A stretch of DNA of 64,000 nucleotides from Geodermatophilus sp. TF02-6 (GTDB lineage: Bacteria > Actinomycetota > Actinomycetes > Mycobacteriales > Geodermatophilaceae): contig NZ_QOHF01000003.1 of NCBI RefSeq assembly GCF_003319115.1, forward strand, positions 1 through 64,000, given 5' to 3'. Made by a program: the position numbers and the translations under genes. This document shows, in pieces, positions 32,580-41,633 of this stretch. The notes beneath the pieces were generated by a model, which saw nothing but the letters and a program-made list of their open reading frames with translations, made no database searches and had not been told where the DNA came from. The first letter of the stretch is position 1. Each line of letters begins with the position of its first letter.

Positions 32580-32593
32580 GGGACGAACGTCCC
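32580..32593. promoter_or_regulatory. DosR-box-like palindrome upstream of the Acg-type gene; content of 32500-32810
   Basis: GGGACGAACGTCCC is a palindrome with perfect 6-bp arms and AA between them; it fits GGGAC-N4-GTCCC exactly. It is the main recognisable element in the 311-base gap between the Acg-type gene (start 32499) and the aminotransferase (start 32811). The rest of the gap is GC-rich and shows only the GGGAG ribosome site of the aminotransferase. Confidence 0.55.
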
Positions 32594-32810
32594 TCCCGTC
32601 CCCGCGCCGAGCGACCCGACTCCGCCCCTCGTGCGGGCGCTGGCCGACGAGGGCCGGCGGTGCGCGCCGACGCGGGGCTGGCCGAGGGGCCGTCCACCTG
32701 GGACGGTCGGTTCGTGAGCGCACCCGTCGGCGCGGTGCACGCCATCCCCACCGCGCCGCCGGCGACCGCGCCGGCCCGACCCACCACCCGGACCCCGAGG
32801 GAGCCCCACC

Positions 32811-34205
32811 ATGACCACCGCGATCGAGCAGCCTCCGGCCGGCGTGCCGGATGCGACGGCGGCGCGCGCCGCGGATCACCTGTGGATGCACTTCGCCCGC
32901 CAGGGCCGCCACCCGGAGACGCCGATCCCGGTCATCACCCGCGGGGAGGGCGCCTACCTCTGGGACAACCGGGGCCGCAAGGTCCTCGACGGGCTGTCCG
33001 GGCTGTTCGTCGTCCAGGTCGGGCACGGCCGCCGGGAGCTGGCCGAGGTCGCCGCCAAACAGGCCGCCGAGCTGGCCTACTTCCCGGTGTGGGGCTACAC
33101 CACCCCGGTGCAGGCCGAGCTGGCCGAGCGGCTGGCCGATCTGGCGCCGGGCGAGCTGAACCGGGTGTTCTTCACCACCGGCGGCGGGGAGGCGGTGGAG
33201 TCGGCGTGGAAGGCCGCCAAGCAGTACTTCAAGCTCATCGGCAAGCCGGGCAAGACCAAGGTGATCAGCCGGGCGGTGGCCTATCACGGCACGCCGCACG
33301 GCGCGCTGGCCATCACCGGGCTGCCGGCGATGAAGAAGGACTTCGAGCCGCTGGCCCCGGGCGGGTTGCGGGTGCCCAACACCAACCTCTACCGCCATCC
33401 GGAGTTCGCCGAGGACCCCAAGGCCTTCGGCCGGTGGGCCGCCGACCGGATCGAGGAGGCGATCCTGTTCGAAGGCGCGGACACCGTGGCCGCTGTGTTC
33501 CTCGAGCCGGTGCAGAACTCCGGGGGCTGTCTGACCCCGCCGCCGGGCTACTTCGAGCGGGTCCGCGAGATCTGCGATCGGCACGACGTACTGCTGGTGT
33601 CTGACGAGGTGATCTGCGCGTTCGGCCGGCACGGCACGACGTTCGCCTGCGCCAAGTTCGGCTACACCCCGGACCTGATCACCTGCGCCAAGGGGATGAG
33701 CTCCGGGTACGGCGCGATCGGGGCGATGATCGCCTCGGAGCAGGTGATCGAGCCGTTCCTGCGCCCGGGTGTGGCCTTTGCGCACGGTTACACCTTCGGC
33801 GGGCATCCGGTGGCCGCGGCGGTGTCGTTGGCCAACCTCGACCTCATGGAGCGCGAGGGGCTTCACCGGCGGGTGCTGGACCACGAGGCCGCGTTGGGCG
33901 CGACCTTGCGTCGGCTGTTGGACCTGCCGATCGTCGGGGATGTGCGCGGGGACGGGTATTTCTGGGCCGTGGAGCTGGTCAAGGACAAGGCCAGCCGGCA
34001 GACCTTCGACGCCGCCGAGCGGGAGCGGTTGGTCCGCGGGTTTCTGCCCGGGGCGTTGTTCGAGGCCGGTTTGTACTGCCGGCCCGATGACCGCGGTGAC
34101 GTGGTGGTGCAGGTGGCGCCGCCGCTGATCTGCGGACAGGCGGAGTTCGACCAGATGGAGCAGATCCTGCGGCACACCCTCACCGAGGCCCAAGGGCTGA
34201 TCTGA
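32811..34205 (+). CDS. Class III aminotransferase (omega-transaminase-like)
   Basis: A 464-residue PLP enzyme. The PLP-binding Lys is Lys294 in CAKGMSSGYGAIGA, and Asp265 in LLVSDEVICAFGRHG pairs with the pyridine nitrogen. YHGTPHGALAITG binds the PLP phosphate region. Length and motifs fit beta-alanine/pyruvate or diamine:pyruvate transaminases; the amine substrate is unknown. The ATG has GGGAG about 10 bases upstream. The last 150 codons use more T- and A-ending codons (for example TTT, TTG, GTT) than neighbouring genes, hinting at a different history for part of the gene. Confidence 0.9.
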   Translation: MTTAIEQPPAGVPDATAARAADHLWMHFARQGRHPETPIPVITRGEGAYLWDNRGRKVLDGLSGLFVVQVGHGRRELAEVAAKQAAELAYFPVWGYTTPVQAELAERLADLAPGELNRVFFTTGGGEAVESAWKAAKQYFKLIGKPGKTKVISRAVAYHGTPHGALAITGLPAMKKDFEPLAPGGLRVPNTNLYRHPEFAEDPKAFGRWAADRIEEAILFEGADTVAAVFLEPVQNSGGCLTPPPGYFERVREICDRHDVLLVSDEVICAFGRHGTTFACAKFGYTPDLITCAKGMSSGYGAIGAMIASEQVIEPFLRPGVAFAHGYTFGGHPVAAAVSLANLDLMEREGLHRRVLDHEAALGATLRRLLDLPIVGDVRGDGYFWAVELVKDKASRQTFDAAERERLVRGFLPGALFEAGLYCRPDDRGDVVVQVAPPLICGQAEFDQMEQILRHTLTEAQGLI

Positions 34206-34219
34206 CGGCGGAGCGCGAC

Positions 34220-34258
34220 GGCGCGCCCCCGGCACCGTGCGGTCCCGGGCGGCGCGCC
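34220..34258. terminator. Hairpin between convergent aminotransferase and MFS genes
   Basis: Two copies of the self-complementary GGCGCGCC (34220-34227 and 34251-34258) can pair, extended by CCCGG/CCGGG-type bases. The position between two stop codons supports a bidirectional terminator. Confidence 0.4.
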
Positions 34259-34280
34259 GACGCGAGGGGTGCGGCCGGGG

Positions 34281-35618
34281 TCAGCCGGCGGTGGCGGCCG
34301 ACGTCCCCAGCCGGTCGGCGTCGGCCCGCGCCCGCCTCGGGAGGACGCGGATGCCCAGCACGGCCAGCAGGCTGAGCAGCGAGAGGACCGCCACGTAGAC
34401 CGCGATCGGCGTGGAGGACCCGTAGGCGCCGTAGAGGGCGGTGGCCACGATCGGGGTGACCGCGCCGCCGATCATGCCGCCGAGCTGGTAGGCGATCGAG
34501 ATGCCGCTGTAGCGGGTCCTCACCTCGAAGATCTCGGTGAACAGGCCGCCCTGCGCGCCGGCCATGATGCCCTGCACCATCGCCGCGACGACGAACGCCA
34601 GCAGCGCCGCGGCCTCGTTCCCCGTGTTCACCAGCGCGAACAGCGGCAGCGGCCAGACGACCGCGGTCAGCGCGCCGAGCGCGAACACCGGCTTGGACCC
34701 GAACCGGTCGGACAGGACCGCGGCCGCCACGATCGTGGCCACCCAGACCAGCGTCGAGGCGAGGATCAGCCACAGCAGCGTCGTCCGGTCGTAGCCGACG
34801 ACCGTGGTGCCGTAGGTGAGCATGTAGACGATCACCGTGTAGCCCACCGCGGGCGGCGCGATCGAGGCGATGCTGGCCAGGACCAGCGTGCGCGGCTGGC
34901 GCCGGAACAGCTCGGCCACCGGGATCCTGCTGACCTCGTCCTCCTCCTTCACCTGCTGGAACTCCGGCGCGTCCTGCAGCCTGCTGCGGACCAGGAAGCC
35001 GACGACGACGAGCACGATGCTGATGAGGAAGGGGATCCGCCAGCCCCAGGACAGGAAGTCGTCGTCGGACACGCCGGACACGGCGAGGAAGGCCAGGTTC
35101 GAGGTGAGGACGCCGATCGGGACGCCGAACTGGGCGAAGCTGCCGTACACGGCGCGGCGGCGCGGGCCGGCGTGCTCGGTCGCGATGAGCACCGCGCCGC
35201 CCCACTCGCCGCCGACGCCGAAGCCCTGGATCAGCCGCAGCGCGACGAGCAGCAGCGGCGCGCCGATCCCGATGGCGGCGTAGGTGGGCAGCACGCCGAT
35301 GAGGAAGGTCGACCCGCCGGTGAGCAGCAGGGTGAGCACCAGCATGGACTTGCGGCCGATGCGGTCACCGAAGTGGCCGATGACCGCGGCACCCAGGGGG
35401 CGGGCGGCGAAACCGACGGCGAAGGTCGCGAACGACGCGATCGTGCCCGCGGTCGGGTCGAACTCCGGGTAGAAGGCGGTACCGAACACCAGGGCGGCGG
35501 CGGTGCCGAAGATGTAGTAGTCGTACCACTCGATCGACGTGCCGATGAAGCTGGCCGCGAAGATGCCCTTCTTCGACGGCCCGGCCGTCGCACGGGCGGG
35601 GCGGGTGGGTGTGGCCAC
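34281..35618 (-). CDS. MFS transporter, metabolite:H+ symporter type
   Basis: A 445-residue carrier with twelve helices. The N-terminus IGTSIEWYDYYIFGTAAAL and the loop FGDRIGRKSMLVLTLLLTGG are typical of the MHS group (shikimate, alpha-ketoglutarate, proline or benzoate-type carboxylate uptake). GEWGGAVLIATEHAG is the conserved central motif. It moves an organic acid into the cell with protons; with benzoylformate decarboxylase upstream, an aromatic acid is a reasonable guess. The GTG at 35616-35618 has AGAGGAG upstream. A perfect ACCGGT-based palindrome lies about 40 bases before the start. Confidence 0.9.
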   Translation of the reverse strand: MATPTRPARATAGPSKKGIFAASFIGTSIEWYDYYIFGTAAALVFGTAFYPEFDPTAGTIASFATFAVGFAARPLGAAVIGHFGDRIGRKSMLVLTLLLTGGSTFLIGVLPTYAAIGIGAPLLLVALRLIQGFGVGGEWGGAVLIATEHAGPRRRAVYGSFAQFGVPIGVLTSNLAFLAVSGVSDDDFLSWGWRIPFLISIVLVVVGFLVRSRLQDAPEFQQVKEEDEVSRIPVAELFRRQPRTLVLASIASIAPPAVGYTVIVYMLTYGTTVVGYDRTTLLWLILASTLVWVATIVAAAVLSDRFGSKPVFALGALTAVVWPLPLFALVNTGNEAAALLAFVVAAMVQGIMAGAQGGLFTEIFEVRTRYSGISIAYQLGGMIGGAVTPIVATALYGAYGSSTPIAVYVAVLSLLSLLAVLGIRVLPRRARADADRLGTSAATAG

Positions 35619-35658
35619 GGGGATGCGCTCCTCTGGACGCCGCTGTGCAGGGTGCGGG

Positions 35659-35678
35659 AACCGGTGGGAGCACCGGTT
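35659..35678. promoter_or_regulatory. Perfect palindrome upstream of the MFS gene
   Basis: AACCGGTG and CACCGGTT flank a 4-base spacer, with a third half site AACCGGT at 35698-35704. It lies 41-60 bases upstream of the carrier start and is a likely repressor site. Confidence 0.5.
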
Positions 35679-35768
35679 GCACCACTCCTGCCATGGAAAC
35701 CGGTCCGGTCACGGATGTCGTGGGCGCGGCGACGACTTCGCCGGCGTCACCCCGGCGAGGCCGGCTGC

Positions 35769-35848
35769 GTCATCCGTCCGCAGCGTCATCCGTCCGCAGT
35801 GTCATCCGTCTGCAGCGTCATCCGTCTGCAGCGTCATCCGTCCGCAGC
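35769..35848. repeat. 16-bp direct repeat, five head-to-tail copies
   Basis: Units of GTCATCCGTCCGCAGC start at 35769, 35785, 35801, 35817 and 35833. Copies differ at one or two positions (C/T). The array is non-coding, lies 19 bases past the end of the benzoylformate decarboxylase gene and 150 bases upstream of the MFS start. The period of 16 excludes a coding repeat. Confidence 0.9.
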
Positions 35849-35866
35849 CGGCCGGCTCCGCCCGGG

Positions 35867-37468
35867 TCAGCCCAGCGTGCGCGTCTCGGCGGTGATCGGC
35901 ACCTCGATCACCCGCGGACCCTCGGCCTTGCCGATGGCGGCGAACTCCTCGGCCAGCCCGTCGGCGGTCGTCACCGTGCGCCCCGGCACGCCGTAGCCCT
36001 GGGCGATTGTCACGGCGTCCAGGCCGGGGAGCTCGAGCCCGGGGATCCCGGACACGCCGAGCTGCCCGACGAACGAGGCGAGCGCCCCGTAGACGCCGTT
36101 GCGCAGGACGACGAAGGTCACCGGCAGCTGGTGCCGCACCGCCGTCCACAGGCCCTGGACGCCGTACTGGAAGGCGCCGTCGCCGAGGACGGCGACCACC
36201 GGGCGGGTGGGGTCGGCCAGCGCGGCGCCGACCGCCGCGGGCAGGCCGAAGCCCAGGCCGCCGGCGGCCGGGAAGAGCAGCCCGCGCGGAGCGGCGAGGT
36301 CCAGGTGCGACCAGAACTGCGCCGTGTTCGCGGTCGACTCGTTGACGAACCGGGTGTGCCCGGGCACCGACCGGGCCAGCAGGCCGAGGACGGAGTCCGC
36401 CGTGAACGGCGCCTGGCCCGGCTCGGCCGCGACCGCCCGCTCCGGCGCGCGACGCTGCGGCCGCGGCGCCAGGTCGCCCAGCGCGGTCAGCAGCTGGCCG
36501 GCCACGGTGGCGACGTCGGCGACGACCGCGTCCCCGAACGCAGCCCGGGCGGCGCTGCCGGGGTCGCTGCCGACGGCGACCATCTCCGCGCCGGCCGGCA
36601 GCCACGGGCCCGGTACGTGGACGTGGTAGCGGAACACCGGGGCGCCGAGCACGAGGACCAGGTCGGCGCCGGCGAGGTGCCGGGCGACGCCGGCGATGCT
36701 CGACGGCAGCAGGCCCTGCCACAGCGGGTGGCGGGTGGGGAAGGGGCAGCGCGGCGCCGAGGGAGCGGTCCACACCGGCGCCTGCAGGCGCTCGGCCAAC
36801 GCCACGACCCGCGGGTAGGCGCGCTCGTCGTCGACCTCGGGCCCGACGACGAGCACCGGGTGGCCGGCGGCGGCCACCCGGCCGGCCAGCTCCGCGAGCA
36901 GCTCGTCGTCCACGCCACCCGCCCGGCGCACGCGGCGGCCGGCCAGGTGGGCGACCTCGTCGGGATCGACCGGCTGGGCCCAGTCGTCGAGGGGCAGCGA
37001 GACGAACACCGGCCCGGTCGGCGGCAGCGTGGCCAGGTGGAAGGCCTCGGAGAGTGCCCGGGGGACGTCCTGGGCGCGGGCCGGCTCGAACGACCACTTC
37101 ACCTGCGGCTCGGGGACGCGGGTCATGCCCGGCTCGCCGAGCATCGAGCCCAGGCCGACCATCGGGCGCGCCTGCTGGCCGGCGGTCACCACCAGCGGCG
37201 TGCCCTGGGCCTTGGCGTTGGCCAGGTTGCCCATCGCGTTGCCCAGGCCGGCGGCGGAGTGCAGGTTGACCAGGGCCGGGCGGCCGGTGGCCTGGGAGTA
37301 GCCGTCGGCCATCGCCAGGACCGCGCCCTCGTGCAGGCCGAGCACGTAACGGAAGTCGGCCGGGAACCCGTCGAGGAAGGGCAGCTCGTTGGAGCCCGGG
37401 TTGCCGAAGACGGTTGTCAGTCCCCATGCGCGCAACAGCTCGTAGGTGGTCTCCCGGACGATGGGCAC
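35867..37468 (-). CDS. mdlC: Benzoylformate decarboxylase
   Basis: A 533-residue TPP enzyme that converts benzoylformate to benzaldehyde in mandelate catabolism. From the GTG at 37466-37468 the key residues fall at almost the same numbers as in the 528-residue Pseudomonas enzyme: Ser26 (GNPGSNE), Glu47 (LHEGA), His70 (VNLHSAAG) and His282 (FRYHVHVPG). The TPP motif is GDGAFQYG near residue 410. GGAGG lies 5 bases before the start. The 187-base leader upstream shows no clear promoter. Nearby alcohol and aldehyde dehydrogenases could process the product. Confidence 0.9.
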   Translation of the reverse strand: MPIVRETTYELLRAWGLTTVFGNPGSNELPFLDGFPADFRYVLGLHEGAVLAMADGYSQATGRPALVNLHSAAGLGNAMGNLANAKAQGTPLVVTAGQQARPMVGLGSMLGEPGMTRVPEPQVKWSFEPARAQDVPRALSEAFHLATLPPTGPVFVSLPLDDWAQPVDPDEVAHLAGRRVRRAGGVDDELLAELAGRVAAAGHPVLVVGPEVDDERAYPRVVALAERLQAPVWTAPSAPRCPFPTRHPLWQGLLPSSIAGVARHLAGADLVLVLGAPVFRYHVHVPGPWLPAGAEMVAVGSDPGSAARAAFGDAVVADVATVAGQLLTALGDLAPRPQRRAPERAVAAEPGQAPFTADSVLGLLARSVPGHTRFVNESTANTAQFWSHLDLAAPRGLLFPAAGGLGFGLPAAVGAALADPTRPVVAVLGDGAFQYGVQGLWTAVRHQLPVTFVVLRNGVYGALASFVGQLGVSGIPGLELPGLDAVTIAQGYGVPGRTVTTADGLAEEFAAIGKAEGPRVIEVPITAETRTLG

Positions 37469-37655
37469 GGTCGCCTCCAGGGGGTCGGGGCTCCTGCTGG
37501 CGCAGGCTAGCCCCGGTCCCGGGCCACCGCCCGGCCGCCTCGGGGCACCCCCATCAGGAACCAGCGAGACGCCGGCCGGGGCGCGCAGTCGGCGGGAGGT
37601 CACCTCGACGAGCAGCCACGGGTGGCCGCTGCGGCGTCCCGCCGGCCGCCGACGG

Positions 37656-38468
37656 TCAGGCGGCCGCGCTGCTCAGGGCGCGACGGGTGAGCAGTCGGGC
37701 CAGGTGCCGGCGGTACTCCTGGTCGGCGTGCATGTCGGCGACCGGGGAGGTGCCCTCGTCGGCCAGTGCCGCGGCGTCGGCGATCGACGCACCTGCGGCC
37801 AGCGCCTCCTCGGTGGCGGTGGCGCGCAGGACGGCGCCCCCCATGTTGGCCAGCGCGACCCGGCCGTCGACCACCGCAGCGGCGACGATGGGCCAGTCGT
37901 TCTCCCGGCGGGTGAACTTCTCGTAGCCCCAGCCGGCCCCGGCGGTGCGCGGCACGCGCAGTTCCACGATCATCTCGTCGGGCTCCAGGGCGGTCTCGAA
38001 GAAGCCCAGGAAGAACTCGGTCACCGGGACCGCCCGCCGCCCGGACGGGCCCTGGACGACGACGTCGCCGCCGAGGGCGAGCAGTGCGGTCGGCAGGTCC
38101 GACGCCGGGTCGCCGTGGGCCACCGTGCCGCCCAGGGTGCCCTTGTGCCGCACCTGCGGGTCGCCCACCCGGGAGGCGGCGTGTGCCAGCAGCGGCACCT
38201 CCGCGCGGGCGGTCTCGTTGCGCTCGAGCTCGAAGTGGCGCGTCCCCGCGCCGACGGCCACCTCGTCGCCCTCGACCCGCACGTACGACAGGCCGGGGAC
38301 GGAGCCGATGTCGACCAGGACGGCCGGTGTCGCCAGCCGCAGCTTGATCAGCGGCAGCAGGGAGTGGCCGCCGGCCAGCAGCTTGGCGTCGTCGCCGTGC
38401 TCGGCGAGCGCGGCCAGCGCCTCGTCGACGGAGGTGGCCCGGACGTAGTCGAACGGCGAGGGGATCAC
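37656..38468 (-). CDS. Molybdenum hydroxylase FAD subunit (CoxM-like)
   Basis: A 270-residue FAD-binding subunit of an aerobic CO-dehydrogenase/xanthine-oxidase family enzyme. FAD motifs AGGHSLLPLIKLRL (residues 32-45) and TLGGTVAHGDPASDLP (near residue 115) are complete. The C-terminal CODH-flavoprotein domain ends with YRRHLARLLTRRAL. It passes electrons from the 2Fe-2S subunit to the acceptor. The GTG start overlaps the stop of a tiny 26-residue ORF that itself overlaps the Fe-S subunit stop, so translation of all three is coupled. Confidence 0.9.
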   Translation of the reverse strand: MIPSPFDYVRATSVDEALAALAEHGDDAKLLAGGHSLLPLIKLRLATPAVLVDIGSVPGLSYVRVEGDEVAVGAGTRHFELERNETARAEVPLLAHAASRVGDPQVRHKGTLGGTVAHGDPASDLPTALLALGGDVVVQGPSGRRAVPVTEFFLGFFETALEPDEMIVELRVPRTAGAGWGYEKFTRRENDWPIVAAAVVDGRVALANMGGAVLRATATEEALAAGASIADAAALADEGTSPVADMHADQEYRRHLARLLTRRALSSAAA

Positions 38469-38541
38469 GCGCCCTCCTCGCCGGGGCGCGTCGGGCCGGC
38501 ACCCGGGGGTGCGGTGTCCTCCGACGGCGTCGCCGACCGGG

Positions 38542-38545
<4 letters not shown>
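38465..38545 (-). CDS. 26-residue ORF coupled between the Fe-S and FAD subunits
   Basis: The frame starts with an ATG that overlaps the Fe-S subunit stop (ATGA at 38542-38545) and ends in a TGA that overlaps the FAD subunit GTG (GTGA at 38465-38468). It encodes [18 protein letters not shown] and then TRPGEEGA, a polar Pro/Gly/Glu peptide with no hydrophobic segment. It may only carry ribosomes across the gap. There is no homology that I can recognise. Confidence 0.4.
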
Positions 38546-39045
<500 letters not shown>

Positions 39046-39138
39046 CGGCCGCCTCCTCGTCGCCTCGCCCCCACAGTGGCAGGGGCCGGGCCGCTTTGTC
39101 GACACGACCCGTCCGTCGACGCCGTCCCGGGTCCCCGG

Positions 39139-39168
39139 GCGCCACTGTCCGGAGCGCCACTGTTCCGA
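39139..39168. repeat. 15-bp tandem direct repeat in the divergent hydroxylase promoter
   Basis: GCGCCACTGTCCGGA (39139-39153) is followed directly by GCGCCACTGTTCCGA (39154-39168), with 13 of 15 bases identical. It lies between the divergent small and large subunit genes and overlaps the proposed large-subunit -35 region. Confidence 0.6.
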
Positions 39169-39189
39169 GCCGCGGCCGATCTGTAGCTT
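39161..39189 (+). promoter_or_regulatory. Candidate promoter of the large hydroxylase subunit
   Basis: TGTTCC (39161-39166) and TAGCTT (39184-39189) are 17 bases apart. The -10 ends 6 bases before the ATG at 39196, so a leaderless mRNA is possible, as proposed for ctaC. The gene has no Shine-Dalgarno sequence, which agrees. Confidence 0.4.
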
Positions 39190-39195
39190 GCGTCC

Positions 39196-41604
39196 ATGAC
39201 GGAGACCACGGGTCGGGCGGCCACACTCCCCGCGGGCAGCATCCTCGGCACGCGGGTGCTCCGTTCCGAGGACCCGGGCTTCCTCACCCGCGGCGCCGTC
39301 TACACCGACGACCTGGTCGACGAACGGCTCGCCGGCGCGGTGCACGCCACGTTCGTGCGCTCGCCGGTGGCGCACGCCCGGATCGTCGCGATCGACACCT
39401 CCGAGGCCGCGGCGGCACCGGGTGTCGTCGCCGTGCTCACCGCCGACGACCTCGCGGGCGAGGCGCCGCCGCAGCCGCCGCTCTTGCCCGTGTACCCGGC
39501 GGCCATGGCCCAGCCGCTGCTGGCCCACGACGTGGTCCGGTTCGTCGGCGAGCCGGTCGCGGTCGTGCTCACCGAGGAGCGCTACCAGGGCGAGGACGCG
39601 GCCGAGCTGGTCAGCGTCGACTACGACCCGCTGCCCGTGCTCGTCGACCCGAAGGAGGCGCAGGCCGACGAGGTGCTGCTCTTCCCGGAGGTCGGGAGCA
39701 ACACCGCGTTCAGCAGCGCGGCGGCCGCGGCTGCTGCCGCCGCCGGTGGCGGCGACGACCTGACCGGCGGCGACGACCTGGCCGCCGCCGAGGAGGCCAC
39801 GGACTACGTGCCGGCCGCGGCGAGCGACCCTCTCGACGAGTGCGAGGTCGTGGTCACCCAGGAGGTCGTCAACCAGCGGGTCGCCGTGGCCCCGCTGGAG
39901 GTGCGAGCCGCCGCCGCGGCCTGGGAGGGCGGGCGGCTCACCCTGTGGTTCCCCAACCAGGGAGCCCAGGGCAGCAAACGGTCGGTGCAGGACATGCTCG
40001 GCCTCGACGACGCGGACGTGCGGCTGATCACCCCCGACGTCGGCGGTGCGTTCGGGGCCAAGTTCGGCGCCGACGTGGAGTACGTCGTGGTCGCGTTGGC
40101 CGCCCGGCTGCTGGGCCGGCCCGCGACCTGGGTGGAGACCCGCTCGGAGAACATGGTCGCGATGACCCACGGCCGGGCCCAGGTGCAGACCGTGCGCATC
40201 GGCGGCGACCGCGACGGGCGGATCCGCGCCTACCGGCTGGAGGTGCTGCAGGACAGCGGTGCCTACCCGAAGTTCGGCGCGCTCCTGCCGTCGCTGACCG
40301 CCCTCATGGCGCCCGGCGTGTACGACATCCCCTCCGTGGAGACCTCCTTCGTCAGCGTGGTCACCAACACCACGCCGGTGGGCGCCTACCGCGGCGCCGG
40401 CCGGCCGGAGGCCACCGCGGCGATCGAGCGGGCGGTCGACCTGTTCGCCGCCGAGATCGGCATGGACCCGGCCGAGGTCCGCCGGATCAACCTGGTCCCG
40501 CCGTTCACCGAGCCCTGGACCAGCAAGGGCGGCGCCGTCTACGACTCCGGGGACTACCCGGCCGCGCTGGAGGCCGTGCTCGAGGCCGCCGACTACGCCG
40601 GGCTGCGGGCCGAGCAGGCCGCCCGTCGCGAGCGTGGCGACGTCCGCCAGCTCGGCCTGGGCCTGTCGACGTACGTCGAGATCACCGGCGCCGGGACCGA
40701 GGCCGGTGCGCCGAACGAGAACGCCCGCCTCGAGGTCCACCCGGACGGGTCGGCGACCATCCTCACCGGCACCTCGCCGCACGGGCAGGGGCACTCGACG
40801 GTGTGGGCGATGCTGGCCAGCGAGGAGCTGGGCATCCCGGTCGAGCGGATCACCGTGCGGTGGGGCGACACCGACCTGGTGCCCCGGGGCGGCGGCACCG
40901 GAGGCTCGCGCAGCCTGCAGCAGGGCGGCACGGCGGTCCGCCAGGCCGCCGGCGAGCTGGTCGAGCTGGCCCGGCAGCGGGCGGCCAGGCAGCTCGAGGT
41001 CGACGCCGCCGACCTGGTCGTCGACCTCGACCGCGCCGGGCTGCGGGTGGCCGGTGTCCCCGGAGCCGGGATGTCGTTCGCCGAGCTGGCCGGCGAGGAG
41101 CCCTTGTTCGTGCACAGCGTGTTCAGCGCTCCCGGGCCGACCTACCCCTTCGGTGCGCACGTCGCCGTCGTCGAGGTCGACGTCGAGTCGGGCAAGGCCG
41201 AGCTGGTCCGCCTCGTCGCCCTCGACGACGCCGGGGTGGTCATCAACCCGCTCATCGCCGAGGGGCAGCGGCACGGAGGGCTGGCCCAGGGGGCCGCGCA
41301 GGCCCTCCTCGAGGAGGTCCTCTACGACGCCGACGGCAACCCGCAGACCACCACGCTCGCCGACTACCCGATCGTCTCGGCCACCGAGCTGCCCAGCTTC
41401 GAGCTGGTCGCCTCCGAGACGCCGACGAGCTACAACCCGCTCGGGGCCAAGGGCATCGGCGAGGCCGGCACCATCGGCGCGACGCCGGCGGTGCAGAACG
41501 CCGTCGTCGACGCGGTCGCCCACCTCGGCGTCCGCCACGTCGACATGCCCACGAGCCCCATGCGGGTCTGGCGCGCCGTGCAGGCCGCCCGCGGCGCCGG
41601 CTGA
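39196..41604 (+). CDS. Molybdenum hydroxylase large subunit (form II CoxL-like)
   Basis: An 802-residue molybdopterin-binding subunit of the xanthine-oxidase family. The active-site loop reads [11 protein letters not shown] near residue 396, the form II pattern; true CO dehydrogenases have AYxCSFR, so CO oxidation is not expected. The catalytic Glu is in GIGEAGTIG near residue 755. Residues 174-208 hold a low-complexity Ala9 run and two GGDDL units, an inserted linker. The substrate could be an aromatic aldehyde or N-heterocycle. It is transcribed away from its Fe-S and FAD partners. Confidence 0.9.
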   Translation: MTETTGRAATLPAGSILGTRVLRSEDPGFLTRGAVYTDDLVDERLAGAVHATFVRSPVAHARIVAIDTSEAAAAPGVVAVLTADDLAGEAPPQPPLLPVYPAAMAQPLLAHDVVRFVGEPVAVVLTEERYQGEDAAELVSVDYDPLPVLVDPKEAQADEVLLFPEVGSNTAFSSAAAAAAAAAGGGDDLTGGDDLAAAEEATDYVPAAASDPLDECEVVVTQEVVNQRVAVAPLEVRAAAAAWEGGRLTLWFPNQGAQGSKRSVQDMLGLDDADVRLITPDVGGAFGAKFGADVEYVVVALAARLLGRPATWVETRSENMVAMTHGRAQVQTVRIGGDRDGRIRAYRLEVLQDSGAYPKFGALLPSLTALMAPGVYDIPSVETSFVSVVTNTTPVGAYRGAGRPEATAAIERAVDLFAAEIGMDPAEVRRINLVPPFTEPWTSKGGAVYDSGDYPAALEAVLEAADYAGLRAEQAARRERGDVRQLGLGLSTYVEITGAGTEAGAPNENARLEVHPDGSATILTGTSPHGQGHSTVWAMLASEELGIPVERITVRWGDTDLVPRGGGTGGSRSLQQGGTAVRQAAGELVELARQRAARQLEVDAADLVVDLDRAGLRVAGVPGAGMSFAELAGEEPLFVHSVFSAPGPTYPFGAHVAVVEVDVESGKAELVRLVALDDAGVVINPLIAEGQRHGGLAQGAAQALLEEVLYDADGNPQTTTLADYPIVSATELPSFELVASETPTSYNPLGAKGIGEAGTIGATPAVQNAVVDAVAHLGVRHVDMPTSPMRVWRAVQAARGAG

Positions 41605-41613
41605 CCCGGCGCC
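41593..41613. terminator. Short hairpin over the large-subunit stop codon
   Basis: GGCGCCGG and CCGGCGCC (8-bp arms) flank the TGA stop, between two convergent genes ending at 41604 and 41634. Confidence 0.3.
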
Positions 41614-41633
41614 CGGGCCCACCCCGCCCGGCG

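Noticed and set aside
35769-35848. CRISPR array
   Set aside because: The 16-bp units are head to tail with no spacers, and no cas genes are present.
39196-41604. Large subunit as a true CO dehydrogenase (form I CoxL)
   Set aside because: The active-site loop is AYRGAGR, not AYxCSFR, and the S-M/L gene order is not that of form I.
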